A stretch of DNA of 10,622 nucleotides from Candidatus Opitulatrix roisinitermitis (GTDB taxonomy: Bacteria; Actinomycetota; Actinomycetes; Actinomycetales; Bifidobacteriaceae), in contig JAITSD010000048.1 in assembly GCA_031288055.1 (NCBI GenBank), positions 1-10,622 of the forward strand, written 5' to 3'. Below, piece after piece: positions 1 through 7,800 of this stretch. The notes under the pieces are model-generated. The model was given only the letters and a program-made list of their open reading frames with translations. It searched no databases and was not told the DNA's origin. Both the position numbers and the translations under genes were made by a program. How positions within the stretch are numbered: position 1 is the first letter of the stretch; the number at the start of each line of letters is the position of its first letter.

Positions 1-750
1 ATGGGTTTGGCAGAAACTGACCAAAATGCAGTCGGCTGGGCTCTAAGTATTCCAGTTTTACCAAATAGCATTTTTGCCTTGCCTGATTTTTCACTTTTAG
101 GCAATTTTAATATATGGCACGCCTTTACTGTTTTAAGTCCTGTAACAGCTATTATGCTAGTTTTTTCAATTTTATTAACCGCTTTTTTTGATGGTATGGG
201 AACTATGTATGCCATCTCCAAAGAAGCTGGACTAGTAGATAAAGACGGTAATCCTATAGCTTCAAAGCGAATTTTTATTATTGACTCTTTAGGTTCTTTA
301 TCAGGCGGTCTTTGTTCTATATCACCAAATACTATTTTTGTGGAATCCTCAGCTGGTATAGCTGAAGGGGCTAAAACTGGTTTAGCCTCTGTTATTACAG
401 GTATTTGTTTTTTGCTAACCACATTTTTAACTCCGCTTATAACCGCTGTACCTATGGAAGCTGTAGCACCAGCTTTAATTTTTGTGGGGTATTTAATGAT
501 AAAAGAGATGACAAAATTAAATTGGTCAGCTCCCGATATTACTATTCCAGCTTTTTTAATAATAATATCTATACCTTTTACATATTCAATTACCAATGGT
601 ATTGGTATAGGCTTTATAACTTATGTTGTTATGAAAATCGCTAAAGGTAAATCAAAGGAAATTCATCCTCTTTTATGGGTTGTATCAGCTATTTTTCTTA
701 TCTATTTTTTACAAGCTGGCGTCACCCAATTATTAAACACAATTATATAA
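1..750 (+). CDS. NCS2/AzgA-type purine permease, C-terminal part (5' end cut by window)
   Basis: This is the C-terminal 249 residues of a membrane transporter that probably imports a purine base (adenine, or guanine/hypoxanthine) by proton symport. Several hydrophobic segments are visible, roughly at residues 48-68, 128-148, 153-168, 180-197, 199-213 and 222-245. Two stretches are typical of the AzgA/PbuG branch of the NCS2 family: FFDGMGT at 62-68, followed by AGLVDKDGNP, and VESSAGIAEGAKTGL at 114-128, which holds the Glu of the family's conserved ESxAG motif. Family members are usually about 430-490 residues, so roughly the first half is missing. The ATG at position 1 is probably an internal Met that happens to fall at the window edge. 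The gene converges on hspR with 4 bp between stop codons. Substrate choice among purines cannot be read from this fragment. The family call is confident. Confidence 0.88.
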   Translation: MGLAETDQNAVGWALSIPVLPNSIFALPDFSLLGNFNIWHAFTVLSPVTAIMLVFSILLTAFFDGMGTMYAISKEAGLVDKDGNPIASKRIFIIDSLGSLSGGLCSISPNTIFVESSAGIAEGAKTGLASVITGICFLLTTFLTPLITAVPMEAVAPALIFVGYLMIKEMTKLNWSAPDITIPAFLIIISIPFTYSITNGIGIGFITYVVMKIAKGKSKEIHPLLWVVSAIFLIYFLQAGVTQLLNTII

Positions 751-754
751 ATAT

Positions 755-1120
755 CTAAAACTCAATTAACCCAATAGGTATTGAAGTGTTATAGCTGTAA
801 TCAAAATCGCGTTCAAAAACTACCCTTACATCGCCATCATTTGATGATAAAAAAATGGTATCATCTCTTAAAGCTGCTAGTTGACGCCTTAAAATATTAT
901 TTTCCTCTTGTAATTCTAAAATTCGGCGAACACCCTCTAAATTAACTCCTTTACGGCTAAGTTGCTGCACAATTTGTAATTTTCGAACATCTCTCATAGT
1001 ATAGCGACGGGATAAACCACGAGTTTTTTTGGGCACCACCAAACCTAACCTATCATACTGCCTAAGCGTCTGCGGATGCATTTTAGCTAAAACAGCTGCT
1101 TGCGAAATATTATAAAGCAT
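755..1120 (-). CDS. hspR: HspR, MerR-family heat-shock repressor
   Basis: A 121-residue transcriptional repressor. In actinobacteria HspR binds HAIR inverted repeats upstream of dnaK (and often clpB), using DnaK as co-repressor. The N-terminal winged helix of the MerR family is clear: residues 2-25 (YNISQAAVLAKMHPQTLRQYDR) are the classic HspR recognition region, followed by GLVVPKKTRGLSRRYT (26-41) as the wing. Residues 42-72 complete the domain (RDVRKLQIVQQLSRKGVNLEGVRRILEL). A short charged helix follows (about 66-86, EENNILRRQLAALRDD), probably the dimerising coiled coil, and the last 35 residues form a divergent tail. The start codon lies inside the 3' end of dnaJ (11-bp overlap), so it is probably translationally coupled, and no strong ribosome binding site is visible. 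It is the last gene of the operon. Placement after dnaJ and the HspR-specific motif make the call secure. Confidence 0.94.
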   Translation of the reverse strand: MLYNISQAAVLAKMHPQTLRQYDRLGLVVPKKTRGLSRRYTMRDVRKLQIVQQLSRKGVNLEGVRRILELQEENNILRRQLAALRDDTIFLSSNDGDVRVVFERDFDYSYNTSIPIGLIEF

Positions 1121-2030
1121 TTTTTAACTCACGATTTAGTCTTTTAGGAGCTTTTATAAATATATGTACATATTCATCACCTACGCCTTTTTTAGTTTTT
1201 ATACCAGCTCCTTTAATTCTATAAACACTATTTGAGGCTGAACCAGTTGGTATTTTAATTTTTTTTATTTCTTTATAAGGTGTAGGTATTTCTAAAGTAG
1301 CTCCTAATAAAAACTCTTTTAAAGATATTTCTTTATCAATATGTATATCTTTACCAACTGGTTTAAAAATTTCATCAGGTATAATTTTTATTTCTAAAAT
1401 TAAATCACCAGCTGATCCACCAGTTTGCGACTGATAACCTTTACCAGCGATTTTAATTTTCTGTCCGTCCAAAACCCCAGCTGGTATTCTAGTTTTAACT
1501 GTTTTACCAAGTACTTGTAATTCTAGAGTTGTGCCACCTAAAGTATTTTTAAAAGGAATAGTGGTGCTAGCATTTATATCTTTACCACGCATTGGACTTG
1601 TCCCGCCTGCTCCAAATTGCGAAAAAATATCTTGCCACGAAGATTGATTACCTCCTGGAAACCCGCCAGATGTTCTAGTATAAGTTTTAGCTCCAGCACT
1701 ACCAGAAGAAAAAATACTACTAAAAATATCTTCAAAACCACCAGCAGTACGTTGACCGCTTTGACCATAACCACCTGTAAAACGAGCACCACCCTGACCC
1801 ATAGCTCTTATAGCATCATATTGTTTTTTTTGCTCTTTATCACTTAACACAGTATAAGCCTCAGAAATATTTTTATATTTAGCTTCAGCAGTCTTATTTC
1901 CTTGATTTAAATCTGGATGATATTTACGAGACAATTTACGGTAAGCCTTTTTAATTTCGTCTAATGAAGCTGTTTTTGATAAGCCTAAAACCGCGTAATA
2001 ATCTTTAGACAACCATTCTTGTTGCGACAT
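1110..2030 (-). CDS. dnaJ: DnaJ-type co-chaperone without zinc finger (CbpA-like, class B)
   Basis: A 306-residue Hsp40 co-chaperone that stimulates DnaK ATPase and delivers unfolded substrates. The J-domain covers about residues 9-74, with YYAVLGLSK at 11-19 and the essential HPD triad at 38-40. A Gly/Ser/Phe-rich linker runs from about 77 to 146 (GGYGQSGQ, GGFEDIF, SGGFPGGN). The C-terminal substrate-binding beta domains run from about 150 to 297, including IPAGVLDGQKIKIAGKG at 182-198. The four CxxCxGxG zinc motifs of class-A DnaJ are absent, and the protein has no cysteine at all, so it is a class-B protein. Its start lies 3 bp after the grpE stop, and its end overlaps hspR by 11 bp. Position in the dnaK operon supports its being the operon's dedicated J-protein. 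A second, zinc-containing DnaJ may be encoded elsewhere in the genome. Confidence 0.93.
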   Translation of the reverse strand: MSQQEWLSKDYYAVLGLSKTASLDEIKKAYRKLSRKYHPDLNQGNKTAEAKYKNISEAYTVLSDKEQKKQYDAIRAMGQGGARFTGGYGQSGQRTAGGFEDIFSSIFSSGSAGAKTYTRTSGGFPGGNQSSWQDIFSQFGAGGTSPMRGKDINASTTIPFKNTLGGTTLELQVLGKTVKTRIPAGVLDGQKIKIAGKGYQSQTGGSAGDLILEIKIIPDEIFKPVGKDIHIDKEISLKEFLLGATLEIPTPYKEIKKIKIPTGSASNSVYRIKGAGIKTKKGVGDEYVHIFIKAPKRLNRELKNAL

Positions 2031-2033
2031 AAA

Positions 2034-2513
2034 TTAACTCTCTGTTTTAGGAACTATTACACTAACTCTAGCTGGACGAACAACTATATCATCTATTTTA
2101 TAACCTTTTTCTATAATAGCTTCAATTTTATCTTTTTTGGCTTCACTGTCTTGTCGACTCATAATAGCCTCATGAAACTCATGATCAAAAGGTTCTCCCG
2201 CTTCACCATAAGATTGAAGCCCAATTTTTTGTAAATTATTAATTAATTTTGTTACAATAGCACCAAAAGGGCTTTTAGGATCTATTTCACCATGAGTTTG
2301 AGCTCGATTAATATCATCCAAAACTGGCAAAAGTTCAATTACAGCATCTTTTTTGCCCCAAAACCGAGCAGTTTGATTATCCTTAACTGCTCGATTTCGA
2401 TAATTTATAAACGACGCTCTTTCTTTAGCTAATTCTTCCATATAACTTGACAACTCTTTTTGAGTATCTTTTAAGGCTTTAGCTAAATCGGTCTTAGTAT
2501 TAGCTTTGGTCAT
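2034..2513 (-). CDS. grpE: GrpE nucleotide exchange factor
   Basis: A 159-residue cytoplasmic nucleotide exchange factor that releases ADP from DnaK and so resets the chaperone cycle. Residues 5-45 are rich in Lys, Glu and Ala and fit the long helical dimer stalk. The region around 62-75 (LLPVLDDINRAQTH) is the conserved end of the helix bundle. Residues 100-157 form the beta wing with the GrpE signature, seen as GYKIDDIVVRPARVSVI at 136-152, plus FDHEFHEAI at 109-117. It is shorter than many homologues (about 180-210 residues) because the disordered acidic N-terminus is nearly absent. The start is supported by an AG-rich ribosome binding site (GAAAGAG in the mRNA sense) about 8 bases upstream. 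It lies 34 bp after dnaK and 3 bp before dnaJ. Confidence 0.95.
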   Translation of the reverse strand: MTKANTKTDLAKALKDTQKELSSYMEELAKERASFINYRNRAVKDNQTARFWGKKDAVIELLPVLDDINRAQTHGEIDPKSPFGAIVTKLINNLQKIGLQSYGEAGEPFDHEFHEAIMSRQDSEAKKDKIEAIIEKGYKIDDIVVRPARVSVIVPKTES

Positions 2514-2547
2514 TTTACAACTCTTTCAAACTAACTAAAGATTGAAA

Positions 2548-4416
2548 TTATTCTACAACCTCAGCATCTACTACATCATCATCAGCTTCAGCTTTGTCAT
2601 CTGGAGTATTACCTTCTGCTTTAGCATTATCAGCTGGAGCTTCCGAATCAGCCTGATTTTGGTTTGTTTTATATAAAGTCTCGCCAATTTTCTGAGATGA
2701 TGCTACTAATTTTTCATTAGCCACTTTTATAGCTTCGGCATCATCTGTTTCAATAGCTTTTTTAACCTCATCAATACCACCTTGAACCTCTTTAATTAAT
2801 GACTCATCTAATTTATCTTTATTATCATCAATTAATTTTTGTGTAGAATAAGCAAAGGCTTCAGCTTGATTTCTAGTATCTTGAGCTTCGCGGCGCTTTT
2901 TATCCTCATCAGCATGTTCTTTAGCTTCATTAACCATTCGGTCAATTTCTGATTTATCTAATGATGAACCACCAGTTATAGTCATTGATTGTTCTTTACC
3001 AGTACCTTTATCTTTAGCTGACACATGGACTATGCCATTAGAGTCAATATCAAATGTTACCTCTATTTGTGGCACACCTCTAGGAGCTGGGGCAATACCT
3101 GTTAATTCAAAAGTTCCTAATGATTTATTGTCTTTAGCAAACTCCCTTTCACCTTGTACAACCTGAATTAACACACCTGGCTGATTATCAGCCGCTGTGG
3201 AAAATATCTCACTTCGTTTAGTTGGGATAGCAGTGTTTCTCTCAATAAGTTTAGTAGTGACTCCTCCCAATGTTTCTATACCTAACGATAAAGGTGTTAC
3301 ATCTATCAAAAGCACATCTTTTTTATCACCCTGTAAAACACCAGCTTGAATAGCTGCTCCCACAGCTACCACTTCATCTGGATTAACCGTTTTATTAGGT
3401 TCCTTACCGCCTGTTAACTCTTTAACTGACTCAACCACAGATGGCATACGAGTTGAACCGCCAACTAAAACTATATGGTCTATATCACTAACTTTTACTC
3501 CGGCATCTTTAATAACTGACTTAAAAGGTTTTTTAGTCCTTTCTAATAAATCTTTAGTCATATCTTCAAATTTAGCTCTAGTTAACTTTTCATCTAAATG
3601 AATTGGCCCATTTTCCCCCATAGAAACATATTGCATAGAAATATTAGTCTCTGTAGCAGTAGATAACTCTTTTTTAGCTTGCTCAGCAGCTTCTTTTAAA
3701 CGCTGCAAGGCAATTTTATCTTTAGACAAATCCACGCCATCTTTATTTTTAACCTGAACAACTAACCAATCAATTATTTTTTGATCCCAATCATCACCCC
3801 CTAAATGATTATCGCCAGATGTAGCTTTAACTTGAATAGTCGAAAAACCATCATCGTCTTTACCAATTTCTAATAAAGACACATCAAATGTTCCTCCTCC
3901 CAAATCGAAAACTAAAATTAACTCATCTTCTTTACCTTTATCTAAACCATAAGCCAAAGCTGCGGCTGTAGGCTCATTAATAATCCTTAAAACATTTAAA
4001 CCAGCAATTTTTCCGGCTTCCTTTGTGGCCTGTCTTTGAGCATCATTGAAATAAGCTGGAACAGTAATAACTGCATCTGTGACCTTTTCTCCTAAATAAG
4101 TTTCTGAATCAGTTTTTAATTTTTGTAAAATACGAGCACTAATTTCTTGAGCTGTATATTGTTTATTATCAATTTTTATTTTCCAAGAATTATCACCCAT
4201 ATGCCTTTTAACTGATGAAATTGTGCGATCTACATTAGTAACCGCCTGCCTTTTAGCAAGTTCTCCCACTAAAACCTCATTTGATTTTGAAAAAGCTACC
4301 ACTGATGGGGTTGTTCTAGCGCCTTCCGCATTAGCTATAACCTGCGGTTCACCACCTTCTAAAACCGCCACACATGAATTTGTTGTACCTAAATCGATAC
4401 CAACTGCTTTTGTCAT
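2548..4416 (-). CDS. dnaK: DnaK (Hsp70) chaperone
   Basis: A 622-residue ATP-dependent Hsp70 chaperone, about the length usual in actinobacteria. The nucleotide-binding domain shows all signatures: GIDLGTTNSCVAV at 6-18, VFDLGGGTFDVSLLE at 169-183, and IVLVGGSTRMPSV at 315-327. The interdomain linker and start of the substrate-binding domain are DVLLIDVTPLSLGIETLGG at 367-385. The lid helices follow, and the tail is acidic, ending DDDVVDAEVVE. The NBD is of the compact Gram-positive type. The start is set at 4416: it gives the canonical MTKAVGIDLG, and an AAAGGAAG ribosome binding site lies 8 bases upstream. An in-frame TTG at 4464 would add 16 unrelated residues encoded over the operator and is rejected. 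It is first in the operon, and its promoter and a likely HspR site lie just upstream. Confidence 0.98.
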   Translation of the reverse strand: MTKAVGIDLGTTNSCVAVLEGGEPQVIANAEGARTTPSVVAFSKSNEVLVGELAKRQAVTNVDRTISSVKRHMGDNSWKIKIDNKQYTAQEISARILQKLKTDSETYLGEKVTDAVITVPAYFNDAQRQATKEAGKIAGLNVLRIINEPTAAALAYGLDKGKEDELILVFDLGGGTFDVSLLEIGKDDDGFSTIQVKATSGDNHLGGDDWDQKIIDWLVVQVKNKDGVDLSKDKIALQRLKEAAEQAKKELSTATETNISMQYVSMGENGPIHLDEKLTRAKFEDMTKDLLERTKKPFKSVIKDAGVKVSDIDHIVLVGGSTRMPSVVESVKELTGGKEPNKTVNPDEVVAVGAAIQAGVLQGDKKDVLLIDVTPLSLGIETLGGVTTKLIERNTAIPTKRSEIFSTAADNQPGVLIQVVQGEREFAKDNKSLGTFELTGIAPAPRGVPQIEVTFDIDSNGIVHVSAKDKGTGKEQSMTITGGSSLDKSEIDRMVNEAKEHADEDKKRREAQDTRNQAEAFAYSTQKLIDDNKDKLDESLIKEVQGGIDEVKKAIETDDAEAIKVANEKLVASSQKIGETLYKTNQNQADSEAPADNAKAEGNTPDDKAEADDDVVDAEVVE

Positions 4417-4424
4417 ATTTATCA

Positions 4425-4432
4425 CTTCCTTT
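4425..4432 (-). promoter_or_regulatory. dnaK ribosome binding site
   Basis: In the mRNA sense the sequence is AAAGGAAG, ending 8 bases before the ATG at 4416. It is a strong Shine-Dalgarno match and decides the start of dnaK against the upstream in-frame TTG at 4464, which has no comparable site. Confidence 0.8.
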
Positions 4433-4439
4433 CGTTTTA

Positions 4440-4473
4440 CTTGACTAAGCTTTGCGACACTCAAACCTGAGTG
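4440..4473 (-). promoter_or_regulatory. Probable HspR operator region (non-canonical HAIR-like half-sites)
   Basis: Two overlapping symmetric arrangements lie in the dnaK leader, just downstream of the predicted transcript start. First, 4458-4473 is a perfect inverted repeat, CACTCA-4 bp-TGAGTG. Second, TTTGAGT (4465-4459, - strand) faces AGTCAAG (4446-4440) across 12 bp. The classical HAIR is CTTGAGT-N7-ACTCAAG, so the half-site core is recognisable, but the spacing and one arm differ. A further ATGAGTG lies at 4548-4542, upstream of the -35. Because hspR is in this operon, autoregulation through this site is the natural reading, but binding is an inference. Confidence 0.55.
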
Positions 4474-4484
4474 ACCCTAACTAA

Positions 4485-4513
4485 AGTTTAGCATAAATAT
4501 TTTAAAATGTCAA
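4485..4513 (-). promoter_or_regulatory. dnaK operon promoter (SigA/HrdB-type)
   Basis: On the minus strand there is a perfect -35 TTGACA (4513-4508), a 17-bp spacer and TAAACT (4490-4485) as -10, preceded by TGC as an extended -10. The predicted start of transcription is near 4478, giving a leader of about 60 bases that contains the HspR-like half-sites. This is a housekeeping-sigma promoter, which fits repressor control and not an alternative heat-shock sigma factor. Confidence 0.8.
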
Positions 4514-4687
4514 ATATTTTTATAAAAACCTTAGTTTATAACACTCATGTTTAACATAATCTATATAATACTATCTAAATATTTCGATACATAACAATAT
4601 ATAAAATATTTATATGAAGTAATAAATAACAATTTTAATATATTTCTTTATAGAGTTTGTTATTCCTAAATATAAATATAAACTTTA
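4514..4687. other. AT-rich intergenic DNA without recognised gene
   Basis: This stretch between the dnaK promoter and the surface-gene control region is almost entirely A and T. No open reading frame with a convincing ribosome binding site, no tRNA and no clear terminator is seen. The only marked site is an ATGAGTG on the minus strand (4548-4542), matching the half-sites of the dnaK operator. Confidence 0.6.
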
Positions 4688-4751
4688 TACAGTGCGACAT
4701 TGTTCGTGGCATTATCAATAATATAATTAAAGATTGAAAAAATGCACTGTA
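4688..4751. repeat. Perfect 8-bp inverted repeat framing the surface-gene promoter
   Basis: TACAGTGC at 4688-4695 and its exact complement GCACTGTA at 4744-4751 are separated by 48 bp. The candidate promoter of the surface gene (4700-4727) lies wholly between the arms. The arms are among the few GC-containing words in this very AT-rich region. They could be paired operator half-sites for a repressor. The right arm would also fall inside the transcript, so a hairpin involving both arms would form only if transcription starts upstream of 4688. Confidence 0.45.
4700..4727 (+). promoter_or_regulatory. Candidate promoter of the surface-protein gene
   Basis: TTGTTC (4700-4705) as a partial -35, a 16-bp spacer and a perfect TATAAT (4722-4727) as -10. 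The predicted start near 4734 leaves a leader of about 100 bases before the ATG at 4834. A second possible -10 is TATACA at 4686-4691, with a poor -35. The DNA is so AT-rich that a TATAAT can occur by chance, hence modest confidence. Confidence 0.4.
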
Positions 4752-4833
4752 GAAAGATGCAATAAAAAGATACAAAAAAATATACTATAAAAAGATAGAA
4801 AACAAAAAAAGACAAGAACAGGATATTTTTAAA

Positions 4834-7800
4834 ATGAAAAGTGTAATTAAAATAAATAAATTGGCAATTAATAAATTAAATAATCAACTTATTATAAGTA
4901 AGTTTCTCACAGTTATAATAATGACTTTGTGTTTTGCTATTTCACCAGCCGTGACAATTCCTATAGCCCAAGCCAGTGAACCACAAACTAAAAACTTGTC
5001 AGCTTTAATTAATAATAACCAAATGACCAATAATCAACTTAGCAATAAAAACAAAACTAATAACTTAGCCGATCAACCAAACCCTCCCAAAAATGTATCA
5101 ATTTCTAGAGCCGTAACTCGTAATTCAATAGAAGCAACTTGGCAAGCTCCAGATACCCCTCCAACTAATTATACCTATCAAATTGAATTATTAAACAATA
5201 TATCTAGCGTGGCTCAAACAATAGACAATATTAGTTTAAATATTACCAATACAACTTTATCTAATTTATCAACTGGCAATTGGAAAGTCAGAGTTTATAC
5301 AGTGTCTAATAATATTAAAAGTGTAGCCACTGAATCCGCTACATCAATATCCGTTGCCTTAAAACCAACTTCTGTTTCGACTAATTTTAATGATATTGCT
5401 AATTTAACTGATAATTTTCAAATGGCTATTAAATGGGCAGCTAGTTACACTATCACAGCTGGTTATCAAGATGGTGGCTTTCATCCCGCTGCTCCAACCA
5501 CCCGCGGACAAATGGCGACTTTTTTCCATAAATTAGCTGGCAACCCAATCACTCAAGGTACATCAAATAATTTTATTGATATAGCTAAGTCAATTCACAA
5601 AAACGATATTGATTGGTTATCAACAAAAGGTATCACGGCTGGTTATAATTGCACTGCCAAAGGCAAACCAGTTAAAACTTGTGATAAAAAAGGTGACTTA
5701 GTTTATTACCCAGAAGGTAAAATTACGCGTCAACAAATGGCAACTTTTTTATATAGATTTGCCTCAGCTCCGTCTATAACCCAAGCTGAAATTAACCTTT
5801 ACTTAAAAGATTTCAAAGATAAATCACAAATTCTAGCCAGTGGACAAGCCACCCCTATAGCTTGGCTAGTTAAAAATAATATTACAGGTGGGTTCACTTG
5901 TACGGCCTTTGGTAAACCTGATGCCACTTGCACTAAAACTGGAGATATAATTTTCAGACCAAAATATAACACTACGCGTCAACAAATGGTGCTTTTTTTA
6001 CAAAAAGCCGCTAATACTTTAAATTTAAATGCTTACATGAAAACTGAAAATACCAACCCACTTACTTTTTTTGGAATAACTTCACCCACTCGAGGTGAAA
6101 TTACTAAAATATCATTTCAGAATGCATTACCTAATTGTTCTAATCCAATCGATATATCACAAGATACCAGCGGTGGTGTTTTAGCATGTGTAGCGAATAA
6201 TACAGAAATAATTATTGGAACAATTGATGGAGTACAAGCTAATCCTAATAGCTCATACTTATTTTACCACTTATCCATAACTAGCGGGGTTGATATTAAT
6301 TTAACTAATTTCAATACCGACGTTATTACAGATATGAACCATATGTTCTCTATGGCTTCACTGCAAACTGGACTTAACTTTCCTGAGAAATTTGGAGGTG
6401 CAGCGACTGATATGTCAAATATGTTTGAAAATGCAAATCTATCAAAAGGTATAATTTTACCAACTGAATTTGGTAGCGTAGCAACTAATATGAGCGGTAT
6501 GTTTGAAAATGCAAATTTGTCAGAAGGCATAACTTTACCAATTAAGTTTGGTAGTGTAGCGACTAATATGAGCAATTTATTTTATAACACTTCATTGCCA
6601 ACAACTAATTTTAATTTGCCAGATGGGTTTGGCAGTTTGGCAACCAATATGGACTATATGTTTTATAATGATTCTTTACCTACGGGATTTAGATTACCTG
6701 AGAGATTTGGCAGTTTAGCAACCACTATGTATAATATATTTCTAGAAACCACATTTAACAGCAATATAACTTTACCTATGAGTTTTGGACAAAATCTCAA
6801 TTACGCTTATATTTTAAGTAAGACAATCATCAATGGTAATTTAATTATTTTAGCAACATTCCCCAAAGCTATCAGTGCTACCAACTTTATCTCACACTCT
6901 ACAATAAACGGTAATTTAACTATTCCAAACAATTTTATGGCAAATATAGACAGTATCAATTTTATTTTAAATACTACTAAAATTACTGGTAACTTAACCG
7001 TTGGAGATAATTTTTTGGCCAACCTTACCACCGCCTCCATGATATTTAATTCTAGTCAAATTGATGGTGATTGCGTTATAGGAAATAATTTCATGCCAAA
7101 CAATATCACTAGGGATACTACTTCACTTTTTAATTCTACTAAATTTGCTGGTAAATTATCCATCAGAAACAATTTCATACCAAGTGCCACAAATGTCCAA
7201 ACATTATTTAATAATAGCCAAATCAACGACTTAACTATCGGAAATAATTTTTTAACTAATACCACCGACATGAGTGGTATGTTTAATAATAGCACTTTAC
7301 CAACCACTAACTTTTCGTTGCCTGCGGGGTTTGGCAGTGCAGCAACTAATATGGACAGTATGTGGCAAAACGCTAAACTCAATGCCGATATTGATTGGTC
7401 TGGCACTGATTTAACCAATTCCGCGGCTAGCAAAATTGACATGTTTAAAAACACAACTTGGAATGGACATTATATAATTGTGGCCAATCCTGCCAGCAAA
7501 ACTTTTTTAATCACCAATAGCTCTATTAGTGATAATGCTAAAATAAAAATTAAAGGTCCTGTATTAAAAACTGAAAGTTCTAATCCTAACACATTTTTGA
7601 GTTTATCTAGCCCAGCTAGAGATACCATCACTAAAATATCATTTCTGAAAACTTTACCGACCTGCGATAATCCTACCGATGTTTCAAATGATAATAATAG
7701 GAGCGTTTTAGCTTGTGTGGAAAACAGCACCGAAATCGTTATAGGTGCAGACGGAATGATTATAGCTAATGATAATAGTTCTTGGCTTTTTGCCAATCTA

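Noticed and set aside
1..3. ATG at position 1 as the true start of the permease
   Set aside because: NCS2/AzgA proteins are about 430-490 residues, and the visible part matches only the second half, so the true start lies before the window.
1574..1847. Small frames on both strands within dnaJ
   Set aside because: They overlap the Gly-rich region of dnaJ in other frames and show no independent coding signs.
4223..4444. Plus-strand 73-codon frame opposite the dnaK 5' end
   Set aside because: It lies antisense to the highly conserved DnaK N-terminus, with no ribosome binding site or recognisable domain.
4417..4464. N-terminal extension of DnaK from a TTG at 4464
   Set aside because: The 16 added residues have no match to DnaK N-termini, the segment overlaps the operator-like repeats, and the ATG at 4416 has a strong ribosome binding site and gives the canonical start.
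6264..7796. Several minus-strand reading frames of 77-132 codons opposite the surface gene
   Set aside because: They mirror the repeated coding strand, resemble one another only because of the repeats, and lack ribosome binding sites and known domains.
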